From DATAMF01 sp964472565 (GTDB lineage Bacteria > Chloroflexota > Anaerolineae > Aggregatilineales > Aggregatilineaceae), in contig CAYYNB010000100.1 in assembly GCA_964472565.1 (NCBI GenBank), positions 1 to 21,420 of the forward strand: a DNA stretch of 21,420 nt. The letters run 5' to 3'. Numbering within the stretch: position 1 is the stretch's first letter; the number at the start of each line of letters is the position of its first letter. Position numbers and translations under genes: made by a program. The notes beneath the pieces are model-generated. The model searched no databases and was not told the origin of the DNA. It saw only the letters and a program-made list of their open reading frames with translations. Below are positions 1-7,549 of this stretch, one piece after another.

Positions 1-547
1 CGGCCAGCAAACTGATCGCGGTGATCGGGGTGCTGAGTTCGTGGGTGATGTTCGACACCATCTCACGGCGCGCCCGCTCGAGGCGCTGAATTTCGGTGAC
101 ATCGCGCAGCGTCAACACCTCGTAGGTGCTGCGGTCCGATTTGTAGATCACTGCTCGCGCGTTGAAAATATGATGATCAAACTCTACCCGGCGTTCGACA
201 ACTTCGCCCCGGACCATTTGCGCATCCTGAAGCAGCGTTTCCAGGTCGGGCTGGTTAATGATGTTGAGCAGGTGCTGATTGATCAGGGATTGGCCGAACG
301 TACTCTCGGTAGAGGGATTAGCGAAAAGCACGCGCTGCTCAGAGTCCAGGACGAATAAACTGTCCTCGACAGCGCGGAACAATCCATCTCGCAGATGATC
401 GGCCTGCTGGGTGGCCTGTTCAAGCTGCTGCTGAAAATGTTGGGCACGGAGCTGCAAATCGCGATTGATCGCCTGGACCTGACGCAACCGCCACCCCAAC
501 AGCGCTGCAAAACCGAGTATTATCCCTGCTGCCAGCCACGCAATCAT
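1..547 (-). CDS. Sensor histidine kinase, PhoR-like (N-terminal part, cut by window edge)
   Basis: Membrane sensor kinase of a two-component system; only the first 182 residues are in the window and the frame runs off base 1. Residues 2-21 form one hydrophobic N-terminal segment ending in Arg, so a single membrane anchor without a large periplasmic domain. Residues about 54-150 look like a PAS domain, ending in the usual junction LTLRDVTEIQRLE. The HisKA box follows as NITHELSTPI with the phospho-accepting His at 169. The ATPase domain lies outside. ATG at 547 is only 4 bases after the stop of the response regulator gene, with a GAGG ribosome site inside the end of that gene, so the two are co-transcribed. 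PhoR-like architecture (membrane helix, PAS, HisKA) is the best guess; the signal cannot be told from the sequence. Confidence 0.9.
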   Translation of the reverse strand, partial: MIAWLAAGIILGFAALLGWRLRQVQAINRDLQLRAQHFQQQLEQATQQADHLRDGLFRAVEDSLFVLDSEQRVLFANPSTESTFGQSLINQHLLNIINQPDLETLLQDAQMVRGEVVERRVEFDHHIFNARAVIYKSDRSTYEVLTLRDVTEIQRLERARREMVSNITHELSTPITAISLLA

Positions 548-551
548 CCGA

Positions 552-1229
552 TTATCCCTCGAAGCGGTACCCGACGCCGCGTACCGTTACGATTCGCTGC
601 GGATCAGAGGGATCAACCTCGACTTTTTCACGCAGCCAGCGTACATGCACATCGACGGTTTTGGTCTGGCCGCTGTAGTCGTAGCCCCACACCCGTTCGA
701 GCAGCAGATCACGCGAGAGGACCGCGCCCTGGTTGCGCATCAGTGTAGCGAGCAGATCGAATTCTTTGTGAGTCATGCGGAGTTCCGATCCGTTACGCAG
801 CACTTTACGCGCGATCAAATCTAATGTGAGATCCCCGGATTCCAGTTTGTCTACCACGCCGCGTGCCGACGGGGTGCGGCGCAGAATAGCGCGGATCCGG
901 GCAAGAAATTCGCCCAGGCTGAAGGGCTTGACGATATAATCATCCGCGCCAATTTCCAGGCCGACAATCCGATCGACTTCGCTGCCGCGCGCGGTTAACA
1001 TGACAATCGGGACTTCGGACTCGTTGCGCAGAATCCGGCAGACAGATAAGCCGTCCAGGGTAGGCAGCATGACATCCAACACAATGAGGTCGGGCGATTT
1101 TTCGCGGGCCAGGGTGAGCGCTTCGGCCCCGTCGCCCGACTGGACGACTTTGTAATCCTCTTTGCTCAGGTTATAGGCTAAGGTTTTCCGCAGCGTATCA
1201 TCATCTTCGACCAGTAAAATGGTTTTCAT
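552..1229 (-). CDS. OmpR/PhoB-family response regulator
   Basis: DNA-binding response regulator of 225 residues, phosphorylated by the kinase encoded just downstream. The receiver domain (1-115) has the acidic pocket Glu8/Asp9, phospho-acceptor Asp52 in VLDVMLP, Thr79 and Lys101 in VKPF. The C-terminal winged helix (about 130-225) has the typical TVDVHVRWLREK recognition region and ends GVGYRFEG. I chose ATG at 1229 (MKTILLVEDD) rather than an upstream in-frame start at 1304, because the receiver fold begins there, a G-rich ribosome site precedes it and the extra 25 residues look non-coding. It sits after the icd terminator, so it should have its own promoter in 1230-1315. PhoB-like by pairing with a PhoR-like kinase, but a phosphate role is not proved. 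Confidence 0.95.
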   Translation of the reverse strand: MKTILLVEDDDTLRKTLAYNLSKEDYKVVQSGDGAEALTLAREKSPDLIVLDVMLPTLDGLSVCRILRNESEVPIVMLTARGSEVDRIVGLEIGADDYIVKPFSLGEFLARIRAILRRTPSARGVVDKLESGDLTLDLIARKVLRNGSELRMTHKEFDLLATLMRNQGAVLSRDLLLERVWGYDYSGQTKTVDVHVRWLREKVEVDPSDPQRIVTVRGVGYRFEG

Positions 1230-1245
1230 GGGGATCCCCCGGTAC

Positions 1246-1310
1246 TTAAACAGAACACAGCTTAATCTTAAACTGAATTTGTCATTTTGTAAGGGGGTGT
1301 TCATTTAAAC
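1246..1310 (-). promoter_or_regulatory. Upstream region of the response regulator with three GTTTAA copies
   Basis: This AT-rich region lies between the icd terminator and the regulator gene and must hold the promoter of the two-component operon. On the minus strand GTTTAA occurs three times: plus-strand TTAAAC at 1246-1251, 1268-1273 and 1305-1310. The first two are 22 bases apart (two helical turns), as expected for a dimer or tandem binding site of an OmpR-family protein. A weak promoter guess is TTACAA, 16 bases, TAAGAT. The role as an autoregulatory site is inference. Confidence 0.3.
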
Positions 1311-1348
1311 TTTTTTAATAAAAGAAAAGGGGGGATGGGCATCCCCCC
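1311..1348 (-). terminator. Intrinsic terminator after icd
   Basis: Perfect 8-bp stem (1329-1336 with 1341-1348) closed by a 4-base loop. On the minus strand it is followed by TTTTCTTTTATT. It lies about 10 bases after the icd stop codon in the direction of icd transcription. It separates icd from the two-component operon that follows on the same strand. Confidence 0.9.
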
Positions 1349-1358
1349 GGATCAGTCG

Positions 1359-2609
1359 CTAGCCGCCGTTCATGTTGCTGATCAAGGCAGTGGCAAACTC
1401 GCTGGTCGCCACTTCTTTGGCCCCATCCATCTGGCGGGCAAAGTCATAGGTCACGGTCTTCTGGTCGAGTGTGCGTTTGTAGGCGTCGGTGATCAGGGTG
1501 GCGGCTTCCCACCAACCCATAAATTCAAGCATCATCACGCCGCTGAACATCAGCGAACCGGGATTCACTTTATCCAGATTGGTGTACTTGGGCGCGGTAC
1601 CGTGCGTGGCCTCGAACAACATAACCTCATCTCCAATGTTCGCGCCGGGGGCAATCCCCACGCCGCCCACCTGCGCCGCGAGCGCATCGGAGAGATAATC
1701 GCCGTTGAGGTTCGGCGTCACAATTACATCAAATTCGGTGGGACGGAGCAGCATGTGCTGGAACAGGATGTCCGCAATCCGATCCTTGACCACGATCTTG
1801 CCTTCGGGTACCTGGCCCTTGTACTCATCCCAAAGCTGGTCTTCGGTCAGGATATACTCGCCAAACTCCTCACGCGCGACCTCGTAACACCAGTTGCGAA
1901 AGGCTCCTTCTGTGTATTTCTGAATATTCCCCTTGTGCATGATGCTGATGCTTTTGCGTTTGCGCTCGATGGCATACCGCAGCGCAAAACGCATCAGGCG
2001 CTTGGTGGCATAGGCGCTGATCGGCTTGACGCCCAGACCGCTGCCCTCAAAAAACTGTGCGCCCATTTCTTCGCGCATAAAACGAGCCAGCTTGTCATTT
2101 TCAGGAGAACCCGCCTCGTATTCGATTCCGGCATACACATCTTCCGTATTCTCGCGAAAAATGACTACATCGACTTTTTCCGGCTCACGTACCGGGCTGG
2201 GAACGCCTTCGTACCATTTCACGGGACGCACACAGGCATACAGATCAAGCACCTGGCGCAGGGTCACATTGAGGCTGCGGAAGCCGCCGCCTACCGGCGT
2301 CGTGAGCGGGCCTTTGATGCCGATCAGAAATTCGCGCAGCGCCGCAAAGGTTTCTTCGGGCATATAATTACCATTGTAAATCGAAGCGGCTTTTTCCCCG
2401 GCGTAAATTTCCATCCAGGCAATTTGGCGCTTGCCACCGTAAGCTTTTTCAACCGCTGCGTCCCAAATGCGCCGGGAAGCGGTCATAATGTCACGGCCAA
2501 TACCATCCCCTTCAATAAAGGCAATAATCGGATGGTCGGGGATGCACTGCGGATCATTCAAACAAGTTACTTTTTCGCCAGATGGAACCTGAATATGTTG
2601 GTAGCTCAT
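1359..2609 (-). CDS. icd: Isocitrate dehydrogenase, NADP-dependent
   Basis: TCA-cycle enzyme converting isocitrate to 2-oxoglutarate and CO2 with NADP+. At 416 residues it has the same length as the E. coli enzyme and aligns throughout. Substrate residues are visible: Ser112, Asn114 and Arg118 in RSLNVTLRQ, then Arg128 and Arg152, Lys226, and metal-binding Asp280, Asp304 and Asp308. HGTAPKY with Lys341/Tyr342, and the later Tyr and Arg in TYDFARQ, match the NADP-type specificity residues of the E. coli enzyme rather than the Asp/Ile of NAD-dependent forms. ATG at 2609 has an AGGAGG ribosome site (2614-2619) five bases away. Ser112 corresponds to the serine phosphorylated by AceK in enterics, but no kinase gene is here. 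Monocistronic: own terminator, and a divergent neighbour upstream. Confidence 0.97.
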   Translation of the reverse strand: MSYQHIQVPSGEKVTCLNDPQCIPDHPIIAFIEGDGIGRDIMTASRRIWDAAVEKAYGGKRQIAWMEIYAGEKAASIYNGNYMPEETFAALREFLIGIKGPLTTPVGGGFRSLNVTLRQVLDLYACVRPVKWYEGVPSPVREPEKVDVVIFRENTEDVYAGIEYEAGSPENDKLARFMREEMGAQFFEGSGLGVKPISAYATKRLMRFALRYAIERKRKSISIMHKGNIQKYTEGAFRNWCYEVAREEFGEYILTEDQLWDEYKGQVPEGKIVVKDRIADILFQHMLLRPTEFDVIVTPNLNGDYLSDALAAQVGGVGIAPGANIGDEVMLFEATHGTAPKYTNLDKVNPGSLMFSGVMMLEFMGWWEAATLITDAYKRTLDQKTVTYDFARQMDGAKEVATSEFATALISNMNGG

Positions 2610-2620
2610 GCGTCCTCCTA

Positions 2621-2850
2621 GTGGGTAATGAACGGCCTCTTATATTTCCGTGAATATAGCACGCTTTCAAACGCACAAGCAGTGCAAAATAAATAATGGT
2701 ATACTGCACAAGAACGACGGGGAAGCGGGAAAACTGTGGTTTCACATTCAATAAACGGCTACTGCTTGAGGTGCAACCTTTCCAAGCACAGTATGTGTTG
2801 GGCTGCATCCCCCAGTTTATTTCCGCACAGTTCCCCCGAAAGGACAATAC
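2621..2850. promoter_or_regulatory. Divergent promoter region, icd (-) and large histidine kinase (+)
   Basis: No gene fits here. On the plus strand TGgTATACT (2697-2705) is a good extended -10 element for the kinase gene, giving a leader of about 140 bases. On the minus strand the best -10 for icd is TATATT (plus AATATA, 2653-2658), with no convincing -35. GTGCA and TGCAC flank the plus-strand -10 region as a loose inverted repeat, possibly an operator. Promoter calls are by eye only. Confidence 0.45.
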
Positions 2851-5800
2851 ATGAGCGAACAGGACCTGTTGCGGGCTATTTGTAATGTGATCCCTGATCT
2901 GATTTTTGCAGTTGAACCCCAAACGCTGCAAATCGTGTCGCATAATGACGCGATGCAGAATCATACCTGGGACAAGCCCTATACGCTTTGGGATTTGTAT
3001 CCAACAGCCGATCCTGCGGCCTTACATACAAAGCTGGATGCAGTTCAAGCGGATTGCCCGGTGGTATTCCGCGCGCCGGTTTGTAACGGTGGGCAGTTGA
3101 TGGCTTGTGAAACGCGCTTTACATCGGGTGTGATTGACGGGGCTGACTATATTATCGGTGTGGCGCGTCCCCTCACCGAACCATCAAAGGCCGACCAGGA
3201 ATTAGCTCGCCTGAGCGAGCTTAATCAGAAAATTATCGAGCAAGCCCCGATTGGTATTTTTACTTATGATCGAAAGGGGCAGGTCACTCAGGTGAATTCG
3301 GCTCAACTGCGTATTAATCGCATTTTCGATCATGTTCCATCTGATTTCCTGAGAATGCAGCTTTTTGAGCCGAATGGAATCGTTGCCCGTAACCGGCTGC
3401 TTGAACCTTTAAAAAAAGTCTTAGACGGAATCCCATTTGTCCAGCAAGTTAATAATTTTATGACACGAACCGAGGAACTTATTGATGTGCGCGTCTATGG
3501 CATGCCGCTGCATGGCTCTGATGGCAAGGTCACAGGTGGCTTGATCCTGGTTGAAGATTTGACCGACTATTTTCTGGCTGAGGCGTGTTACCAAACCTTA
3601 TTTAGAATTCTTCCCGATATGCTTATTCGGATCAGTAGAGACGGAACCCTGATTGATTTTCATTGTCCAGAGGGTTTCACCGCGCCCTATTTTGATCCGG
3701 CAAGTGGTTTGGCTGCGCAAAGTCGTTATGTGATTGAACGGGCGCTTGCATCCAACCACGTTGAAATGATGGAACTGGGTGCTCCCATTGGCAGTTCCTA
3801 TTTCGAGTACGAATTCCGTGCGATTCCCTATGCACGAGACGAAGTGCTGTTGATGATTCGAGATATTACCGAGCGCAAACAAGAACAACAGGCGCTCGAG
3901 CGGAGTGAGACCCGGTATAAGGCACTCGTGAATGCGCTTCCCGACTTGCTGCTTCGCGTTGATAAAAACGGCGTGTACCGGGATTTAAAAATGGCTGAAA
4001 CGATCCCCTTAGTTATGCCGCCGGAAACCTTTCTGCACCAGCCCCTTACCGATCTGTCGCCCGATGTAACCGCCGAAAAACTATTGCAGCTTATCCAGTA
4101 TACGCTGGAAACCCAGCAGACACAGTTCCATGAATACCAATTGATTCTTGAAAAACGGGTATATCATTTTGAAGCACGGTTTGTGCCGATTGGATACGAG
4201 GAAGTACTGGTCGTGGTGCGGGATATTACAGACAACAAACAGCACGCTGAAGAGCTTCAACGGCGTGAAGCCCGCTACCGGGCACTGGTCGAAGCGATAC
4301 CGGATTTGTTATTTCGAATAGGCCGCGATGGTACTTATCTTGATTTCAAAGTCCCACCCCTTGAAGGGTTATCAATTCCAGGGGATGATTTTATTGGAAA
4401 GAATGTCGCGGAGATCGTTCCCCCCCATGTCACCAAACTGGTGATGCCGGTGATTGAGCAGGTGCTGGATACCCGAAAAATTGAAACTGTCGAGTACCAG
4501 ATTGAAGAACGAAACGGCCCGCATGATTACGAAGCGCGGCTTGCACCGACGGTTGAAGATGACGTGATTGCCCTGGTACGCGATATTACCGGGCATAAAC
4601 AGAACCAAAAAGTGTTGTTACACAAAACCCGTCTGCTGCAAGGCCTGACCGAGGCCATGATCCAGTTGCTTGAACCGGGCAATTATGAAACAACCATCCT
4701 GCGTGTTTTGGGCAGCGTCGGGGAAGCCATGCAAGCAGATCGAGCCATGATTCTTGAGATAAAAGATTCTCAAGGTTCCGGGCTGACCATCTTACCCCGT
4801 GGCGAATGGACCAACTCCGCCAGCCCATTTTTGGCCTTATACCGCATAGACTTTCTACGATCTCATCTGCCCATCAGAATCTGGCAGCCGGCGCTGGCTG
4901 CGGGGGAAATTGTTAGTGGCCTTCGAAGTAGTTTCCCCAGCATTGACGGCCAGGTGGCAGAACAAACGCAACTCTCTTTTTGTGCGGTTCCCATCATGAT
5001 AAATGCTGACTTCCGGGGATTTATGGTGTTTGAGGATTGGCATGAGAAGCGAGAATGGACTGCGGACGAAAAACAAGTGCTTAAAACATTGGCAGCCGGT
5101 GTGGGCGCGGCCACGCTGCGTCATCGAACCGAACAGGAACTCCACCAGCAGCATGAGATGGCAGAATTTTTGCGCGTGTCGGCCAGCCAGTTGCTTTCCA
5201 CGCTAGATATGGAAAAAATGTTGCAGATTTTACTGGATCAGATTGCCCAGGTGATCCCCTATGATGCGGCCAATGTCATGCTGATCGAAGAGGGTAAAAC
5301 TCGCATCATTTATAGTTCGGGTTATGCAGAATTAGGATGCATACTCAAAGACATACACGCGGTTTCGATGGATGTTGAGGCCTCGTACTATATGCGAACC
5401 ATCCGGGATACAAAAGAGCCGCTGGTATGCTCCGATGTCCGCCACGATCCTGAATGGGTTCAGTTTGACGAGGCTCCGCTGATTGGATCGTGGTTAGGCG
5501 CTCCGATTCTGGTTGAGCGAGAGGTTGTCGGTTTTTTTCCCCTCGATTCGATGGTTCCCAAATTCTACGGAATGCATCATTGCGAACGGATCGCGCCTTT
5601 TATTCATCAAGCCTCCATTGCGCTGACCAACATCCGTTATTATCAACAGGTCGAAGCCCAGGCCCACAAATTAGATGTGCAAGCCCAGGAGTTAAAGCGG
5701 CGGTATGCCCAGCTTGACGCGCTGTTTTTCGCCGGGAAAAATGTCCTGTCCACCTTACAACTGAGCGAAACACTGGATCGGTTTGCGAACCAGATGACTT

Positions 5801-6927
5801 CGATTGCGGATGCGACCAGCACGATCATCGGCGAATATGAGGCCGAGACAAAACAAGGAAAAATCCTGGCGACGTATGCGGTGGAGGGCGCACGCTGTTT
5901 CGATATGTTGCCTCCGCTCGACAGTTTCCTTGATTTCAACAGTGGTGCGCTTCAGGATCAGATTGCTACCCATGATATGTTCCCCCTGTCTGATACAGAT
6001 ATACAACAAGTATTCGCTGCTTATCCGAGCTATCGAGCCGTGATGCACATGGTGATTTTTGTGCCGCTGATTCACAAAAATGAGGTGATCGGGTTTGCGC
6101 TGATTGGCGAAAGCCGTCCGGGAGAAAGCCATACCTTAGAGGATCTGTGGGCGTGTAAGATGCTGGCGGACCAGGCGGTGATTGCGCGCAATCAGGCCCG
6201 GCTTTTCAGCGATATTCAGGAATTGGAACACGATAAATCCTATGTGATCCGAATGGCCTCGCATGACTTGAAAAACCCGATCACGCGGGTCAAAGGCGCG
6301 CTGGCGCTTTTGGAAGAACGGTTAAGCGGACAACTGCCCGATGGTGCCGAAAAATATCTGGCTCAGATCGCGCGTGCCACTGCCGAGATGGAACGGATTA
6401 CCAGCAATATTTTATCGGTGGCGCGGATTGAATCCCAGCACGAACAAGAGCAGCCCATTTACTGGAAGAGTCTGGTTCAGGGCGTCATCGAGGCGCTGCA
6501 AGATGATGTTTTGGATAAGAATCAAATTTTGGAGATGAACTGCGCTGCCGATCTGCCTTCAACACGCGGGGATGCGGGGCAGTTGCGGCAGGCGATTTAT
6601 AATCTTGTCCATAATGCAGTGAAATATACGCCGACTGGGGGGCAAATTTCAGTCCAGGTATTTGTCCGCGATTATGCCGGAAGCCCGCAACTGGCCGTTG
6701 AAGTTCACGACAACGGTATCGGGATTCCGCTGGACCAGCAAGCGCAAATCTTCCAACCCTATTTCCGCGTGAAACAGCCGGGGACAGAAGGTATTTCGGG
6801 CTATGGACTGGGTCTGGCATTTGTCAAGCGTGCCGCCGAAGATCACAAAGGTAATGTATATGTGGATAGTGAAGTAGGGCGCGGCAGCCGGTTTGGATTT
6901 TGGGTGCCGATCCTACTCTCCAGTTGA
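2851..6927 (+). CDS. Large soluble multi-PAS/multi-GAF sensor histidine kinase
   Basis: Signal-sensing histidine kinase of 1358 residues without signal peptide, membrane segment or receiver domain, so probably cytoplasmic. Domains by eye: PAS 1-108; PAS 118-238; three related PAS repeats at about 245-345, 351-465 and 471-590, each starting near LPDLLLR/IPDLLFR with a DG turn and ending VRDITxxK; GAF about 595-755, 770-930 and 955-1115; a helical linker at 930-955. The kinase core has the H-box ASHDLKNPITR (His1138), N-box Asn1251-Asn1255 in NLVHNAVKYTP, G1 box DNGIGIP (Asp1287) and G2 box GYGLGLA (1317-1323). ATG at 2851 has a GAAAGGA ribosome site. No response regulator is adjacent, so it is an orphan kinase here. 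The ligand is unknown; I see no clear phytochrome-type cysteine signature. Confidence 0.95.
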   Translation: MSEQDLLRAICNVIPDLIFAVEPQTLQIVSHNDAMQNHTWDKPYTLWDLYPTADPAALHTKLDAVQADCPVVFRAPVCNGGQLMACETRFTSGVIDGADYIIGVARPLTEPSKADQELARLSELNQKIIEQAPIGIFTYDRKGQVTQVNSAQLRINRIFDHVPSDFLRMQLFEPNGIVARNRLLEPLKKVLDGIPFVQQVNNFMTRTEELIDVRVYGMPLHGSDGKVTGGLILVEDLTDYFLAEACYQTLFRILPDMLIRISRDGTLIDFHCPEGFTAPYFDPASGLAAQSRYVIERALASNHVEMMELGAPIGSSYFEYEFRAIPYARDEVLLMIRDITERKQEQQALERSETRYKALVNALPDLLLRVDKNGVYRDLKMAETIPLVMPPETFLHQPLTDLSPDVTAEKLLQLIQYTLETQQTQFHEYQLILEKRVYHFEARFVPIGYEEVLVVVRDITDNKQHAEELQRREARYRALVEAIPDLLFRIGRDGTYLDFKVPPLEGLSIPGDDFIGKNVAEIVPPHVTKLVMPVIEQVLDTRKIETVEYQIEERNGPHDYEARLAPTVEDDVIALVRDITGHKQNQKVLLHKTRLLQGLTEAMIQLLEPGNYETTILRVLGSVGEAMQADRAMILEIKDSQGSGLTILPRGEWTNSASPFLALYRIDFLRSHLPIRIWQPALAAGEIVSGLRSSFPSIDGQVAEQTQLSFCAVPIMINADFRGFMVFEDWHEKREWTADEKQVLKTLAAGVGAATLRHRTEQELHQQHEMAEFLRVSASQLLSTLDMEKMLQILLDQIAQVIPYDAANVMLIEEGKTRIIYSSGYAELGCILKDIHAVSMDVEASYYMRTIRDTKEPLVCSDVRHDPEWVQFDEAPLIGSWLGAPILVEREVVGFFPLDSMVPKFYGMHHCERIAPFIHQASIALTNIRYYQQVEAQAHKLDVQAQELKRRYAQLDALFFAGKNVLSTLQLSETLDRFANQMTSIADATSTIIGEYEAETKQGKILATYAVEGARCFDMLPPLDSFLDFNSGALQDQIATHDMFPLSDTDIQQVFAAYPSYRAVMHMVIFVPLIHKNEVIGFALIGESRPGESHTLEDLWACKMLADQAVIARNQARLFSDIQELEHDKSYVIRMASHDLKNPITRVKGALALLEERLSGQLPDGAEKYLAQIARATAEMERITSNILSVARIESQHEQEQPIYWKSLVQGVIEALQDDVLDKNQILEMNCAADLPSTRGDAGQLRQAIYNLVHNAVKYTPTGGQISVQVFVRDYAGSPQLAVEVHDNGIGIPLDQQAQIFQPYFRVKQPGTEGISGYGLGLAFVKRAAEDHKGNVYVDSEVGRGSRFGFWVPILLSS

Positions 6928-7284
6928 CGGCTGGGCCAACAGAACATCCAGCGTATCAAAGGCATGGCGCAGATGGGGGATCACAATCGAGCCGCCGACA
7001 ATTAGCCCCACATTCAAGGCCTCGATCAATTCGGCTTCGTTGAGTCCGATGTCCACACATTGGATCAGGTGGTAATCCACACAGTCGTTGCAGCGCAAAA
7101 CCAGCGACGCTACCAGCCCCAGCAGTTCTTTGGTGCGAGCGTCTAACGCGCCATCCTGGTAAGCCGATGTGTCGAGATTAAAGAAGCGTTTAATGTTGAG
7201 ATTATCGGAATCCAGAATACGTGCATTTTGACGCTGGCGTTCCTGCCGGAACTTCTCAAGCCGTGCCCGTTGTTCTTCTGCCAT
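6913..7284 (-). CDS. Carboxymuconolactone decarboxylase/AhpD-like CxxC protein
   Basis: Small protein of 123 residues in the AhpD-like fold family, whose members are often thiol-disulfide or peroxidase partners. The motif is Glu53, then Cys65-Asn-Asp-Cys68 and His72 (E-x11-CxxC-x3-H), matching the redox centre of AhpD; the flanks NIKRFFNLD and GGSIVIPHLR resemble a widespread uncharacterised subgroup. ATG at 7284 (MAEEQRARLEK) is chosen over an in-frame start at 7335 because AAGGAG lies 9 bases upstream and the longer start would overlap the preceding gene. It is last in the minus-strand run, 13 bases after the sulfur-carrier gene. Its last 15 bases overlap, in antisense, the end of the histidine kinase gene. 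The substrate is unknown. Confidence 0.85.
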   Translation of the reverse strand: MAEEQRARLEKFRQERQRQNARILDSDNLNIKRFFNLDTSAYQDGALDARTKELLGLVASLVLRCNDCVDYHLIQCVDIGLNEAELIEALNVGLIVGGSIVIPHLRHAFDTLDVLLAQPSTGE

Positions 7285-7297
7285 GCCCTCACACTCC

Positions 7298-7543
7298 TTA
7301 GCCACCCGCAATATAAGGAAAAATAGAAATTGCATCGTTCGGATGCAGCAAACTATCCGCTTCCGCGTGGGTCTGGTTGATCGCGAAATGCCAGGAAGCC
7401 TGGTGCCCCGCTAAAGCCGGGTATTGAATGACGAGCCGCTGTGCCGCCTGTTCGAGGTTGGTGCCGTCGGGTAATTCGAGCAAACACGCGGCTACTCCCG
7501 CGCTGTGCCGCAGGCTGCCGAGAAAATGGACCGTGATTTGCAT
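7298..7543 (-). CDS. MoaD/ThiS-family sulfur-carrier protein
   Basis: Ubiquitin-like sulfur carrier of 81 residues. It starts MQITVHFLGSLR, has a central LELPDGTNLEQAAQRL helix segment and NDAISIFPYIAGG at the C-terminus. The terminal Gly80-Gly81 is the hallmark of proteins activated by a MoeB/ThiF-type enzyme to a thiocarboxylate. The size fits MoaD. ATG at 7543 has AGGAG just upstream, inside the end of rlmN (6-base gap), so translation is probably coupled. No moaE, moaA, moeB or thiamin gene is nearby, so molybdopterin synthesis is only one option; a carrier for tRNA thiolation or another sulfur pathway is also possible. Confidence 0.8.
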   Translation of the reverse strand: MQITVHFLGSLRHSAGVAACLLELPDGTNLEQAAQRLVIQYPALAGHQASWHFAINQTHAEADSLLHPNDAISIFPYIAGG

Positions 7544-7549
7544 GACCGC

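Noticed and set aside
1230..1315. A classical enteric Pho box before the response regulator
   Set aside because: No CTGTCAT-type direct repeats are present; only the GTTTAA copies are seen, so the phosphate role stays unproved.
1335..2621. A 428-codon open frame antisense to the whole icd gene
   Set aside because: It mirrors icd almost exactly, starts inside the icd terminator hairpin, has no family-like motifs and no ribosome site; antisense frames of this length arise from codon bias.
2554..2964. A 136-codon minus-strand frame crossing from icd into the kinase gene
   Set aside because: It overlaps two certain genes and the divergent promoter region, and its product has no recognisable features.
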